From the NCBI RefSeq assembly GCF_005311025.1, contig NZ_CP031747.1, positions 1,612,001-1,676,000 on the forward strand: a DNA stretch of 64,000 bases, in the 5' to 3' direction. Under the pieces are notes generated by a model. The model saw only the letters and a program-made list of their open reading frames with translations. It had not been told where the DNA came from and made no database searches. Both the position numbers and the translations under genes were made by a program. This document shows, one piece after another, positions 7,536 through 17,211 of this stretch; positions within the stretch are counted from its first letter, which is position 1, and every line of letters starts with the position of its first letter. Source of the stretch: Alcaligenes faecalis (lineage in GTDB: Bacteria; Pseudomonadota; Gammaproteobacteria; Burkholderiales; Burkholderiaceae_B).

Positions 7536-10408
7536 GGTGCATTCGGGTACAAGCGCGCGGCAAAACCACCGGCTCGCTCCCGATTCCAGGTCTTGCACCA
7601 GTCCACGAACTCATCCGCCGGAATGGGCGTAGAGCACAAATAGCCCTGCATATAGTCGCAACCGGCGTTGTTCAACAAATCCAGTTGCTCGTGACTGGTC
7701 ACACCTTCTGCCACTACCCGCAAGCCCAGCTTTTGCGCCATGACAATCATGGCCTGAGTCAGCACCAGATCCTCGCTGCTCAGGGCCAGATTGCGGATAT
7801 AGCACTGATCAATCTTGAGCACATTGATGGAAAACCGCTTCAGGTGCGACAGCGAGGAGTAGCCGGTGCCAAAATCATCCAGCGCCACACTCATGCCGTA
7901 CTCCCGCAAGGAGCGCAACTGCTGCAAGGCTTGCCCCTGATCGTCCAGCAACAAGCGCTCGGTAATTTCCACCACCAGCGCATCGCCCGGAATGCCTTGG
8001 GTTTGCAGATACTCCACCCACTCGCGCGCGCAGGAGCCATTGAGCTTGAACTGCGCGGGCGAGACATTCAGGCTGACCCGGAAACCGGGGTCCAGCTCGT
8101 TACGCAGTTTCACCGCGGCCTGGGCAGCCGTCTCGAACACCCATTCGCCAATCAGCACAATCAGACCGGAATCTTCGGAAAACGGAATGAATTCTGAAGG
8201 GGGCACCAAGCCCAACTGCGGGTGTTCCCAGCGTATCAAGGCCTCGGCACGGGTGACCTGCCCTGTACGCAAATCCACAATGGGTTGGTAATAAAGCTGG
8301 AACTGCTGCTCGCTTAGTGCCTTTTGCAAATCCTGCGAGAAACGCAGGCGCGCTTCCACGGCTTCGCTCATGGCAGGCAGGAAGCGGCAGTATTGATTAC
8401 GGCCGCAAGCCTTGGCGGCGTACATGGCCATATCCGCATTCTTCAAAAGCTGGCCGGCATCATCGCCATCTTCGGGGAACAGCGTGATTCCCACACTGGC
8501 AGAAACAGACACCGAGTTCTTGCCCAACTGGAAAGGCTCTTCAATCGTGTCCAGCAAACAGCGACAAGTGCGCTCCACAATCGAGGTATCGCTGATATCC
8601 GAGATGATGACGGTAAACTCGTCACCACCAATACGGGCCACGGTATCTGTTACCCGCACACAGCGCTGCAAACGCTGGGCGACTTCCTGCAGCAGGACGT
8701 CGCCCTTCTCGTGCCCCAAGGAGTCGTTCACATCCTTGAAAAAATCCAGATCCATAAAGATCAGCGCGAAAGGCAAGCCTGTGCGACGCGACTGCTCGCG
8801 CGCTTGCTGCAAGCGATCCTGGAACATCTGCCGATTGGGCAAGCCCGTCAAATGATCGTAATGCGCCTGCTTCCACATCTGCGCTTCACGCTTCTTATGG
8901 CTGGTGATGTCGGTGAACAAGCCAATATGGCGATACACCGTGCCATCCGGGTTCCAGGCAGTGCTGATGGTCAAACGCTCGGCAAAATCCTCGCCGTTCT
9001 TGCGTCGATTCCAGATATCGCCCTGCCACCGCCCAGTTTCCGAAATCTCGCGCCACATCTTGCGGTAGAACTCCGTGTCCTGACGCCCCGAGTTCAAGAT
9101 AGACAAGGTGCGGCCCCGCACTTCGTCCAGCTCGTAGCCGGTGATGCGGCTAAAAGCCGGGTTGGCATCCACCACATGGCCAAAACGATCCGTTACAACA
9201 ATGGCTTCGCAAGTGTTCTCGTACACCACGGCCGCCAAACGGCCCGTCACTTCGTTGCGCACCCGCGTGGTGATGTCCTGCACTACTGCCACCATGCCCA
9301 TACGGCCCTCGAGCTCGATGGGAATGGCACAGATCTCGACATCAATGGATTTGCCGTCATAACGCAATGCCCGCGTTTCATAGCGCAAACTGCTGCCACC
9401 AGAACGCGAATCGGGCACCACTTGAGTCAAAGAAGGAAATCGCGGCGACAGAAAGACTTGATCAACCGTGAACTCCTGGCGCAATTGTGCACGGCTATAT
9501 CCCAATGTCTCAGCCAGCTTTTTATTGACGAAATCAAAGCGGCCATCGCGGGATAAATAAACTCCCAATAAAGGGTTGTGGCTCAAACTGCGGCATATGG
9601 CGTTGAGCTGGGATAAATTGCGCTGCTGAATAGAAAGCTGCGCATCCAGCTGTTGAATCTGCAAACCGCAGTAATTCAAAATCTGCGACAAATAACGCGT
9701 TTCACTAGTGCCTGAACTGGTGCTTTTTGCACGGTAATTGCCGCCAGTAAAAGCCTGGCCTTGAGCCACCAGCTGTCGCAAGGGATCGGCTGCCCACGCA
9801 CGCAACATGAAGTAGGACAGACACAGCGCGATCAAATCCAGACCCAGCATGAAGAACACCGTCCAGCGGTGCTGCGAGCGGACGCTTTCACGCGAGGCAT
9901 CAAACGCATCCAGCAATTGCTGGGTGTTATGACGAAATAACGAGTCTTCCGCGTTCAGGCTGGCCGCTGGCAAGAGCACTTGCTCGGAGCTGACCGGAAA
10001 ATCCAGACGCATCAAGCGCCGCTGCCATTCATTACTTAGTTGGGAGACCAGCCCCAGCAAGGGCTTGTCCAGCGGGACCAGGACCACACCATCGACTACC
10101 CCGCCATCGCGCAACAACTGCACCACCCCTTGGAACTGCTGATCCAAGTGGCGCAAACGGGCAGGCGTCGAACTGGAAGGCGCGGCCAGCGCCACGGAAT
10201 AGCTGATATCAGAGAGCTGGCGCAGGAGGCCGCTACTTGCCTGCAGGCGAATTTCTGCCTGGTTTTGCTTGTAAATGACAGTAACCGTTGCGGAGATCAA
10301 CAACAGCCAGACCAACAGCACCCAAATCAGCAAAGCACTCAAACTGATTCGTCTTTGTGCATCCACTGGAACAGGCAGAGGTGATGATATGCACTGCTTT
10401 GCTGACAT
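7520..10408 (-). CDS. Membrane PAS-PAS-GGDEF-EAL cyclic-di-GMP protein
   Basis: This 962-residue inner-membrane protein has a helix at about 23-45, a periplasmic sensory region, a second helix at about 182-204 and two PAS domains (about 275-380 and 390-505). A GGDEF domain (G594-F598) and an EAL domain (E722) follow. The product-inhibition motif RVTD lies five residues before GGDEF. The EAL domain keeps AEALIRWEHP, DDFGTGYSSL, K865 and QGY, so both cyclase and phosphodiesterase sites look intact. Net activity cannot be read from sequence. It is monocistronic and convergent with lnt. Confidence 0.9.
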   Translation of the reverse strand: MSAKQCISSPLPVPVDAQRRISLSALLIWVLLVWLLLISATVTVIYKQNQAEIRLQASSGLLRQLSDISYSVALAAPSSSTPARLRHLDQQFQGVVQLLRDGGVVDGVVLVPLDKPLLGLVSQLSNEWQRRLMRLDFPVSSEQVLLPAASLNAEDSLFRHNTQQLLDAFDASRESVRSQHRWTVFFMLGLDLIALCLSYFMLRAWAADPLRQLVAQGQAFTGGNYRAKSTSSGTSETRYLSQILNYCGLQIQQLDAQLSIQQRNLSQLNAICRSLSHNPLLGVYLSRDGRFDFVNKKLAETLGYSRAQLRQEFTVDQVFLSPRFPSLTQVVPDSRSGGSSLRYETRALRYDGKSIDVEICAIPIELEGRMGMVAVVQDITTRVRNEVTGRLAAVVYENTCEAIVVTDRFGHVVDANPAFSRITGYELDEVRGRTLSILNSGRQDTEFYRKMWREISETGRWQGDIWNRRKNGEDFAERLTISTAWNPDGTVYRHIGLFTDITSHKKREAQMWKQAHYDHLTGLPNRQMFQDRLQQAREQSRRTGLPFALIFMDLDFFKDVNDSLGHEKGDVLLQEVAQRLQRCVRVTDTVARIGGDEFTVIISDISDTSIVERTCRCLLDTIEEPFQLGKNSVSVSASVGITLFPEDGDDAGQLLKNADMAMYAAKACGRNQYCRFLPAMSEAVEARLRFSQDLQKALSEQQFQLYYQPIVDLRTGQVTRAEALIRWEHPQLGLVPPSEFIPFSEDSGLIVLIGEWVFETAAQAAVKLRNELDPGFRVSLNVSPAQFKLNGSCAREWVEYLQTQGIPGDALVVEITERLLLDDQGQALQQLRSLREYGMSVALDDFGTGYSSLSHLKRFSINVLKIDQCYIRNLALSSEDLVLTQAMIVMAQKLGLRVVAEGVTSHEQLDLLNNAGCDYMQGYLCSTPIPADEFVDWCKTWNRERAGGFAARLYPNAPQALQ

Positions 10409-10897
10409 AGCGCCATTAAATAAAAAAATGCAGGCTAAGTGAGGGGCCTACAAAACGTAATTATTGCAGGTGAAATGTTACTCAACGAAGCATACCATCA
10501 TTAGATTACAGAGCAGCGCAAATTTCTCACAAACCCTGCATTTATGCGCCTAAGAAGGGAATTAGACGAGCCTGAAAGGGACAAAAAAACGACGCTAATA
10601 GTTGAAAGCATTTCCTTCTATTGAGCCACAAATGAAATGTTATGACACAAAGAAGATACAAAACTCCGTATAAAACAAAAAGATACAAGCGCATTTCAGG
10701 CTCACCCTGAGCCCTGTTTTCGGCTTCCGCACGCCAGGGGTATCGCCTCCTCTGCCTGCCCCATGCCCCCCTCTGGCAGCCCCTCTGAAGTTTTTTCACT
10801 TTATTTTGGTTTTTTTCTTCAAAAGACTTGCACAAAGATAAAAACACCTTCATAATCTCAATTCTTCGTTGGTGGTCGACAAAAAGAACACCGAAAT
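10409..10897. other. 489-base gene-free stretch before the tRNA cluster
   Basis: It contains the upstream region of the GGDEF-EAL gene and, at its right end, the tRNA promoter. A 103-codon minus-strand open frame here has a Lys/Arg/Phe-rich, non-conserved translation and I do not accept it as a gene. Nothing else is recognisable. Confidence 0.6.
10828..10856 (+). promoter_or_regulatory. Sigma-70 promoter of the tRNA cluster
   Basis: TTGCAC (10828-10833) and CATAAT (10851-10856) are 17 bases apart. Transcription would begin about 35 bases before tRNA-Ala. It is the only promoter-like sequence before the three tRNAs and probably drives all of them. Confidence 0.7.
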
Positions 10898-10973
<76 letters not shown>

Positions 10974-11000
10974 AAAAACGAAGATTAGCTGTAGAGTCCT

Positions 11001-11076
11001 GTCCCCTTCGTCTAGAGGCCTAGGACACCACCCTTTCACGGTGGGTACAGGGGTTCGAATCCCCTAGGGGACGCCA
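11001..11076 (+). tRNA. tRNA-Glu (anticodon TTC)
   Basis: The 76-base cloverleaf has acceptor GTCCCCT/AGGGGAC, anticodon loop CTTTCAC giving TTC, and T-loop TTCGAAT. CCA is encoded. It starts 27 bases after tRNA-Ala. Confidence 0.95.
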
Positions 11077-11095
11077 AGATTCTTGGCACCGCTGC

Positions 11096-11172
11096 GGAGC
11101 GGTAGTTCAGTTGGTTAGAATACCGGCCTGTCACGCCGGGGGTCGCGGGTTCGAGCCCCGTCCGCTCCGCCA
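11096..11172 (+). tRNA. tRNA-Asp (anticodon GTC)
   Basis: The 77-base cloverleaf has acceptor GGAGCGG/CCGCTCC, anticodon loop CTGTCAC giving GTC, T-loop TTCGAGC, discriminator G and encoded CCA. It is the last tRNA before the terminator. Confidence 0.95.
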
Positions 11173-11183
11173 AAAAATTCAAA

Positions 11184-11217
11184 AAGCCTGATAGATTTCG
11201 ATCTGTCAGGCTTTTTT
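11184..11217 (+). terminator. Intrinsic terminator of the tRNA cluster
   Basis: AGCCTGATAGAT pairs with ATCTGTCAGGCT around a short TTCG-type loop (one mismatch or wobble), followed by a run of six T. Confidence 0.88.
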
Positions 11218-11263
11218 CATTGGTGGACTCCGGCCTGCAAGCATGCGCACCAGAACACCTCTC

Positions 11264-12451
11264 TCAGCCTCTGGTGCCTATCGCTCGTCTACAAATACCG
11301 TGCAAAGAAAAACCGATAAGCACTAATGCCCCTCCAAACAGGCATACCGCATGCCACCCTCCCAGACGCCAGGCAATACCAGCCCCCCATGAGCCAGTCG
11401 CACCACCCACGAACATGCCGCTCATAAATAGCGTATTCAATCGGCTCCTGGCCTCCGGACGGAGAGAGTAAATCACATGCTGATTGGAAATGAGTGCCAA
11501 CTGCTCACCAATATCCAGCAACAAAATGCCCACAATCAAACCGGCAAGACTGCTCCAAAGCCCCAACACGGGGTATGACAGCAACATGATCAGGCAAGCA
11601 GCCGTGATCACAATCTGCGGTCCACGATGATCTGCGCTGCGACCCGCCAATGGAGCAATCAAAATCCCGGCAGCACCGACAACGCCCATCAAGCCAGCTA
11701 CATCCGCTCCCAAGCCGTATGACTCCTGCATGTGCAATGCCAGAACTGTCCACAAACCCATAAAGGAGCCAAACAGGACCGCTTGAATACGGGTTGCTCT
11801 ACGCAACAAAGGCTCTTCCCGCCACAGAACGATCAAGGACTTTATAAGGCTGAAATAACGTTGATGCACCTGGGGATTGCTATGGGGCAATTTGAGAAAA
11901 AGCATGAGCCAGGCAATCGCCGTCATCACTGCACCTAAGCAATATGTGGCCCGCCAGCCCCAATGATCGCCAATAAAGCCACCCACAGCCCTACCCAATA
12001 AAAGACCGCACAACACCCCGCTCATTACCGTGCCTACCACTTGTCCCCGGCGGCTCGGCGTCGCTAGTTCTGCCGCAAAAGGCACAATTTGTTGAGCGGC
12101 TGATGCAGAGATCCCCACCAACACGGACGCACAGACAAACCCCCAGGCATTAGGGGTTACCGCCAGACATACCAGCCCGACCAGCAAAACCGCCGCCTGC
12201 CCCAGAATCAATTTTCTACGGTCAACCCGGTCTCCAAGAGGGACCAGAAAAAACAGGCCGCAAGCAAACCCCAACTGGGTCGCCGTCGGGGCCAGATTAA
12301 TCAGCCCTCTTTCCTGCGGAAATGCCTGTTGCAACAGTTCCAGAAGTGGCTGGTTGTAATAGACATTCGAGACAAATACGCCGCAGGCAATCGCCATTAC
12401 CATCAGAAGCGCCGTATCCAGACGACGCACCAAGGCGGATTCTTTGGACAT
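11264..12451 (-). CDS. MFS transporter (DHA1-type exporter)
   Basis: This 395-residue inner-membrane protein has about 12 predicted helices. Typical MFS loop residues follow the second helix (FLVPLGDRVDRRK), and NVYYNQPLLELLQQ stands at the first periplasmic segment. The start is the ATG at 12451 (MSKESALVRR); a longer frame upstream would cross the operator region. It is probably a drug or metabolite exporter of unknown substrate. It is divergent from the large winged-helix/ATPase regulator, and the two palindromes between them suggest direct control. Confidence 0.85.
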   Translation of the reverse strand: MSKESALVRRLDTALLMVMAIACGVFVSNVYYNQPLLELLQQAFPQERGLINLAPTATQLGFACGLFFLVPLGDRVDRRKLILGQAAVLLVGLVCLAVTPNAWGFVCASVLVGISASAAQQIVPFAAELATPSRRGQVVGTVMSGVLCGLLLGRAVGGFIGDHWGWRATYCLGAVMTAIAWLMLFLKLPHSNPQVHQRYFSLIKSLIVLWREEPLLRRATRIQAVLFGSFMGLWTVLALHMQESYGLGADVAGLMGVVGAAGILIAPLAGRSADHRGPQIVITAACLIMLLSYPVLGLWSSLAGLIVGILLLDIGEQLALISNQHVIYSLRPEARSRLNTLFMSGMFVGGATGSWGAGIAWRLGGWHAVCLFGGALVLIGFSLHGICRRAIGTRG

Positions 12452-12501
12452 CACTGACTCACAAAGTAAAAAGTAGGCTGTCATGGTGAAGGAACACGTA
12501 G

Positions 12502-12538
12502 CCAAAGTCTTTGGCCTACAATTTCAGACGTCTGAAAT
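12502..12538. promoter_or_regulatory. Two adjacent palindromes in the MFS/regulator intergenic region
   Basis: A perfect 18-base palindrome, ATTTCAGACGTCTGAAAT, lies at 12521-12538. Next to it, CCAAAG-T-CTTTGG at 12502-12514 is a second dyad flanked by GTAG and CTAC. Both lie in the 121 bases between divergent starts, so they are strong operator candidates for the neighbouring regulator or another protein. Confidence 0.6.
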
Positions 12539-12572
12539 CTGCTTTTCCGCCCAACTTTACCCAGAGACAAGC

Positions 12573-15284
12573 ATGTCTAACGGTACCCACCCCACCCCTC
12601 AGAAACACTCAAGATCCGCCCAGGCCCGCGACGACGATATGCTGGCATTTGGCCGGTACCAGCTATTTCCGGGCCTGCGGCTTTTGCTGCGGGACGGTGT
12701 GCGGTTGGAGGTAGGCGAGCGTGCGCTTGATGTGCTCATCTACCTTGTAGAGGCAGCAGGAAAAGTGGTGTCAAAAGACTCACTCCTTTCGCAGATATGG
12801 TCCAAGGACGTGGTCGAGGAAAACAGCTTGCAGGCACAGATCTCATCATTACGGAAAACTCTGGGTGACGATAGAGACCTTATTTCCACGGAGTTTGGCC
12901 GAGGCTATCGATTCACCGGCGCTGTGCAATCCCATCAAGCGGCAAGCCCAATTATTGCTCATCAAACACGGAGCAAACTGCCACGTCCCAGGTCCCCCTT
13001 GATCGGCCGTATAGAGGAGCTACTGGAATTAAATCGGCTCCTTGCAAGCCAATGCCTGATCACGCTCGCCGGCCCTGCCGGTGTCGGCAAGACCCGTTTG
13101 GCCATAGAACTGGCCTCTGAAGCAAGCCCGCTTTTCCCTGATGGTGTTTACTTCGCGGACTTGTCCCAACTTGGCAGCCCCGCCTCTGTATTACCGAGCA
13201 TCTCAAGCGCCTTGGCCGGCCTTGTCGGCACAGACACACAGGCCGCATCGCATCCAAACAGGGCACTCCTGCTAATTGATAACTGCGAACATGTCGCTTC
13301 GGCTTGCGCACACGTGATTGAACAACTTCTGGAGGCCGACCCGAAGCTGAGCATCCTCCTTACCAGCCAAACCCCTTTGGGACTGGAGGGCGAGCAAGTC
13401 TTTCGCATCACCCCTCTCTGCGTCCCCGCACACCCCATCAAGTTAGAAAACGCACGAGCATACAGTGCTATCGAGCTGTTCGTACGCCGGGTTATCGCCG
13501 CAGACTATCACTTCAAGCTGACCGAAGATAATCTGGATCAAATTACGGCACTCTGCAGAGCGCTGGACGGGGTTCCCCTGGCGCTCGAAATTGCGGCTGC
13601 CCGAGTCCCCTCGCTAGGGCTGGCTGCCGTCGCTGAAGACCTGGCTATTTCCTCGGGTTTGCTGGCCGCCCGGAAGACCCCATCCTCGGGGCGCCACCAG
13701 ACACTGGGCGAGGCCATGCAATGGAGTTACCACTTACTGAACTCGCGTGAACAAAACGCTTTTCAGGAACTGGCTATTTTCCCTGGCGATTTCACCCTCT
13801 CCGCTGCAGAACAAATCATCTCTGCAAGACCCAAAGACTCGACCAGACTGCCCGATATTATTTACGGACTGGTTGAAAAGTCCCTGCTCACCCTGCAAGC
13901 CGGGACGCAAACTATCCGCTATCGCTATCTGAGTATGCTGCGCGCATATGCCCTGGAGCAGCTTGGGGATCGACAGACTGTTTTGGCGGACAGACATGCG
14001 CACTTTACTGCCCAACTGGCATCCCAGGCTCAACACGACTGGATGTCCTTACCCACGCCCCAGTGGAGGCAACGATATGAACACCACATCGATGACATCA
14101 GAACCGCTTTGGACTGGGCATTCCGAAATAATCAGCACCGCAGTCTGGGGCTCCATATCCTGGCCAACTCCGCCCCATTCTGGATACAGTTGTCGCTTCA
14201 CGATGAAGGTCGTCAGAGAATTACGGATGCACTCAAACAAAGCACAGGCTCATCCCTAGAAGAACAGCAGGAGATGATGATTCAAGCCGCCCTGGCCACC
14301 TCCCTGACCTGGTCACGCGGCCCGACGCCAGAGAATGGACAGGCATGGACCCGAGCTGGCGAGCTCGCATTGCAGCTAGGCGACAGGGAGATGCAGCTAC
14401 AAGCGGAATACGGCCTATGGCTCTTTCATCTTCGTAGCGGCCGGTACACCCAGGCTCTGGAACACGGCCAGAACATGGCGGATTTGGCTCTACAGTTCTC
14501 TGACCGAGCCGCTTTTCTGACTGCCCGCCGTCTAATTGGCACGTCCTATCATTTTTTAGGACGGCACGCTGAAGCCTTATTTGAAATCGAGGCCATGCTT
14601 GATGCCTATGTGCGCGACGAACGCCATGGCTCTCACTTCCGATTCGGATTGGATCAGCGCGTCGCGGGCTGGGCTTTTCTTTCCCGCATTCTATGGGTCA
14701 TGGGGAACACGAACAAAGCTCGCCATGCGGCCCAATTAGCGATCGAGGAGGCCATACCGCTGGATCACGCTTGCACCTTATGTTGTGCACTGGCGGAAGG
14801 AAGCTGCACGGTGGCAGCGCTTTCAGGGGATAGCCAGGAGGTCACTCGAATGTCGCAAGAGCTTAATCACCTTGCTGGCCAACATGGTTTGGAGTTCTGG
14901 GCACGGTATGGTTCGGCATTTACGCTTTGGGCAAAAGTCGCCGAGAACCCCGCTGAAGTTCCTTTCCAGACACTCCAGTCAGCTCTGACACAGTTACAGG
15001 AGCACGGGTTTGACACGGCATATTCTGTTTTCTTGTCTGACTTTGCACATGCAATGATCGAACAAGGGCATAGCCCGGAAGCGGTTGCACTCATCAAGGC
15101 CCGCCTTGCTGATGAGACCGCTGAAGAGCAACTATGGAACGCCCCGGAACTGCTGAGAATTCAGGCGCAGGCAATGATGCATCTCCCATCCGAACAACCA
15201 TACGTATCAGCTACCTTGCAAAAAGCGCTATCCCTGGCACGCTCTCAACAAGCCAAAGCCTGGAAAGTCAGACTCAAAGCATGA
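12573..15284 (+). CDS. Winged-helix transcriptional regulator fused to a large P-loop ATPase
   Basis: Using the ATG at 12573 the protein has 903 residues. Residues about 24-116 form an OmpR/PhoB-type winged helix (LRLEVGERALDVLIYL to STEFGRGYRFTG). A STAND-like ATPase follows, with Walker A GPAGVGKT at 167-174 and Walker B LLLIDNCEH near 232-240. The rest, about 450 residues, is helical and repeat-like, resembling TPR solenoids that bind ligands or partners. Such proteins are usually ATP-dependent regulators. No C-terminal LuxR helix is evident. Divergence from the MFS gene and the adjacent palindromes suggest that exporter is a target. The inducer is unknown. Confidence 0.82.
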   Translation: MSNGTHPTPQKHSRSAQARDDDMLAFGRYQLFPGLRLLLRDGVRLEVGERALDVLIYLVEAAGKVVSKDSLLSQIWSKDVVEENSLQAQISSLRKTLGDDRDLISTEFGRGYRFTGAVQSHQAASPIIAHQTRSKLPRPRSPLIGRIEELLELNRLLASQCLITLAGPAGVGKTRLAIELASEASPLFPDGVYFADLSQLGSPASVLPSISSALAGLVGTDTQAASHPNRALLLIDNCEHVASACAHVIEQLLEADPKLSILLTSQTPLGLEGEQVFRITPLCVPAHPIKLENARAYSAIELFVRRVIAADYHFKLTEDNLDQITALCRALDGVPLALEIAAARVPSLGLAAVAEDLAISSGLLAARKTPSSGRHQTLGEAMQWSYHLLNSREQNAFQELAIFPGDFTLSAAEQIISARPKDSTRLPDIIYGLVEKSLLTLQAGTQTIRYRYLSMLRAYALEQLGDRQTVLADRHAHFTAQLASQAQHDWMSLPTPQWRQRYEHHIDDIRTALDWAFRNNQHRSLGLHILANSAPFWIQLSLHDEGRQRITDALKQSTGSSLEEQQEMMIQAALATSLTWSRGPTPENGQAWTRAGELALQLGDREMQLQAEYGLWLFHLRSGRYTQALEHGQNMADLALQFSDRAAFLTARRLIGTSYHFLGRHAEALFEIEAMLDAYVRDERHGSHFRFGLDQRVAGWAFLSRILWVMGNTNKARHAAQLAIEEAIPLDHACTLCCALAEGSCTVAALSGDSQEVTRMSQELNHLAGQHGLEFWARYGSAFTLWAKVAENPAEVPFQTLQSALTQLQEHGFDTAYSVFLSDFAHAMIEQGHSPEAVALIKARLADETAEEQLWNAPELLRIQAQAMMHLPSEQPYVSATLQKALSLARSQQAKAWKVRLKA

Positions 15285-15459
15285 TCCCATCCTGCGGATG
15301 CCCTGCTGCCTGCTCAAGCCATCGGCTGATCTAAAAGGTTTGCCTGTCAAGAAGAGTCCCATCAAGCAAAAAAACGGGATATGTGGCCTCAATTTACTTG
15401 CCGCGGCTTAACAAGGAAGTTAATGTATTGCGTTATCGTTACTTCAACATTCAACTTCT

Positions 15460-16071
15460 ATGCCAGCCAGTACCCTGGGCCAGCGTGGTCCGACCGAGCA
15501 TCATCGCCGCGAACAGATCATTGAGCAGGCCAATACGCATTTCCGGCTCTATGGGTATCGCAAGACCTCTGTTGCCAGCCTGGCCAAATCCATAGGCGTG
15601 TCCAGCGCTTATCTCTATCGTTTTTTCGACTCCAAGCAGGCTATCGGCCAGGCGATCTGCCACTCTGTGCTCAAAGGCATGCACGTGCAGCTGCAACAGA
15701 TTGTGGAGGGCGACTTGCCCCCTATCGAACGTCTGCGCCACTTCATTGAAACCGCCTGCACGCTAAGCCTGGAGCTGTTCTTGCAGGAAGGCCGCATGCA
15801 AGAAGTGGTCATTGAAGCGCTGCAAAACAATTGGGCAACAGTGGACCAGCACAGAGAAGATTTGCTGACCCAAATCACCGCCCTGGTGCGCGCGGGCCGT
15901 GAAAGCGGCGACTTTGAACGCCGCACGCCCTTGGACGAGGTGGTTCAAGGCATCCTGTTTGCCTTGACCGCCTGTCTACACCCTGTCTTGCTGGAAATAC
16001 ATCCGCCTGAAAAAACCCGTCAAGGTTTGCTGGTGGTAACGCAGCTTATCCTGCGCAGCCTGATGCCTTGA
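15460..16071 (+). CDS. TetR/AcrR-family regulator of the RND pump
   Basis: The 203-residue protein has an N-terminal TetR helix-turn-helix: ANTHFRLYGYRKTSVASL, then SSAYLYRFFDSKQ, at about residues 20-60. A divergent ligand-binding domain follows. It stands 54 bases upstream of the RND adaptor and reads the same way, so it is probably the local repressor. No clear operator is visible before it. The 175 bases between it and the preceding regulator hold nothing else recognisable. Confidence 0.85.
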   Translation: MPASTLGQRGPTEHHRREQIIEQANTHFRLYGYRKTSVASLAKSIGVSSAYLYRFFDSKQAIGQAICHSVLKGMHVQLQQIVEGDLPPIERLRHFIETACTLSLELFLQEGRMQEVVIEALQNNWATVDQHREDLLTQITALVRAGRESGDFERRTPLDEVVQGILFALTACLHPVLLEIHPPEKTRQGLLVVTQLILRSLMP

Positions 16072-16125
16072 ACATCACGCCCCAAGTTACAGTTCATCCA
16101 ACTATTTACCTACCCGGAGTCCTGC

Positions 16126-17211
16126 ATGGCTCTTTTTCGCTCTCTTAGTCCTGTCTTGAGTTTGTCCGCCGCCCTTGTACTGATGGGGTGCAGCCAGCAG
16201 ACGCAGGAGGCCGACCCTCGCACTCAGGCTCCTTTGGTCATTCAAAGCGTGATTCAGCCCAAGGCCGATCAGCAGCGACGTTTTCTGGGACTGGTCAGCG
16301 CACGGGTGGAAAGCCCGCTGGCATTTCGGGTAGGTGGCAAGATTGATACGCGCAAAGTTCAAAACGGCGAGCACGTTGAAAAAGGCCAGCTCTTGATGAC
16401 GCTGGACCCCAAGGATCTGCAACTGGATTACCGCGCCCGTCTGGCTGCCGTGCAGGCCGCCCAGGCTCAGGCCGAACAAGCCCAGTCAGATTACAAACGC
16501 TTGTCCCTGCTGGTAGAGCAAGGCGGCGTTTCCCGTCAGGCGCATGAACAAAGCCAGAAGGCACTGCGTAGCGCACAGGCAAATCTGAAGTCCGCCCAAG
16601 CACAAGCTGAAATAGCCCGCAACGCCGACCAATACAGTTCCTTGAAAGCAGAAGCCAGCGGCATCATTACCGCCCAGATTGCGGATGTTGGCCAAGTTGT
16701 CAGCCCAGGGCAAGCCGTGCTGCGTCTGGCCCAGGACGGCCCACGTGATGTCATTGTCAGCCTGCCCGAACAGTGGGATATCCCGCTGGGTACTCGCGCC
16801 ACCATTGAGCTGACGGACTCCCAGGAAAGCCTGCCCGCCCAACTGCGCGAGTTGGCCCAATCCTCTGACCCTGCAACCCGCAGCTATCAGGCCCGCTTTT
16901 CCTTCGAGGGCGAGAATGTCACCGCAAGACTGGGTTCCAGCGCCATTGTGCATTTGACGCCCCCGGATGCAGACGCCTTGAATCAAGTGCCACTGACTGC
17001 AATTTACGATGCGGGTAAAGGGCCCGGTGTGTGGGTAATTGATGATCAGAAAACCGTGCACTGGCAGCCCGTGACCATTGCCAAACTGGCCCAGGAACAC
17101 GCTTACCTGTCCCAAGGCCCTGAAGCCGGTACGGCCATCGTGGCGTTGGGCGCTAACCTTTTGCATGAAGGCCAGGAAGTTCGTCCTGAAACACGCGAGG
17201 TCAAGCAATGA
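16126..17211 (+). CDS. RND efflux periplasmic adaptor lipoprotein
   Basis: This 361-residue membrane-fusion protein starts with a lipoprotein signal peptide whose lipobox is LMGC (Cys about residue 22). A biotinyl-lipoyl-like segment (FRVGGKIDTRKVQNGEHVEKG), a coiled-coil hairpin rich in Ala and Gln (residues about 105-170) and beta-barrel domains follow. A GGAG ribosome site precedes the start. The gene overlaps the pump gene by four bases (ATGA). It bridges the inner-membrane pump to an outer-membrane channel encoded elsewhere. Confidence 0.92.
   Translation: MALFRSLSPVLSLSAALVLMGCSQQTQEADPRTQAPLVIQSVIQPKADQQRRFLGLVSARVESPLAFRVGGKIDTRKVQNGEHVEKGQLLMTLDPKDLQLDYRARLAAVQAAQAQAEQAQSDYKRLSLLVEQGGVSRQAHEQSQKALRSAQANLKSAQAQAEIARNADQYSSLKAEASGIITAQIADVGQVVSPGQAVLRLAQDGPRDVIVSLPEQWDIPLGTRATIELTDSQESLPAQLRELAQSSDPATRSYQARFSFEGENVTARLGSSAIVHLTPPDADALNQVPLTAIYDAGKGPGVWVIDDQKTVHWQPVTIAKLAQEHAYLSQGPEAGTAIVALGANLLHEGQEVRPETREVKQ

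Noticed and set aside
10542-10853. 103-codon minus-strand frame before the tRNAs
   Set aside because: No family resemblance, and it overlaps the tRNA promoter; low-complexity basic translation.
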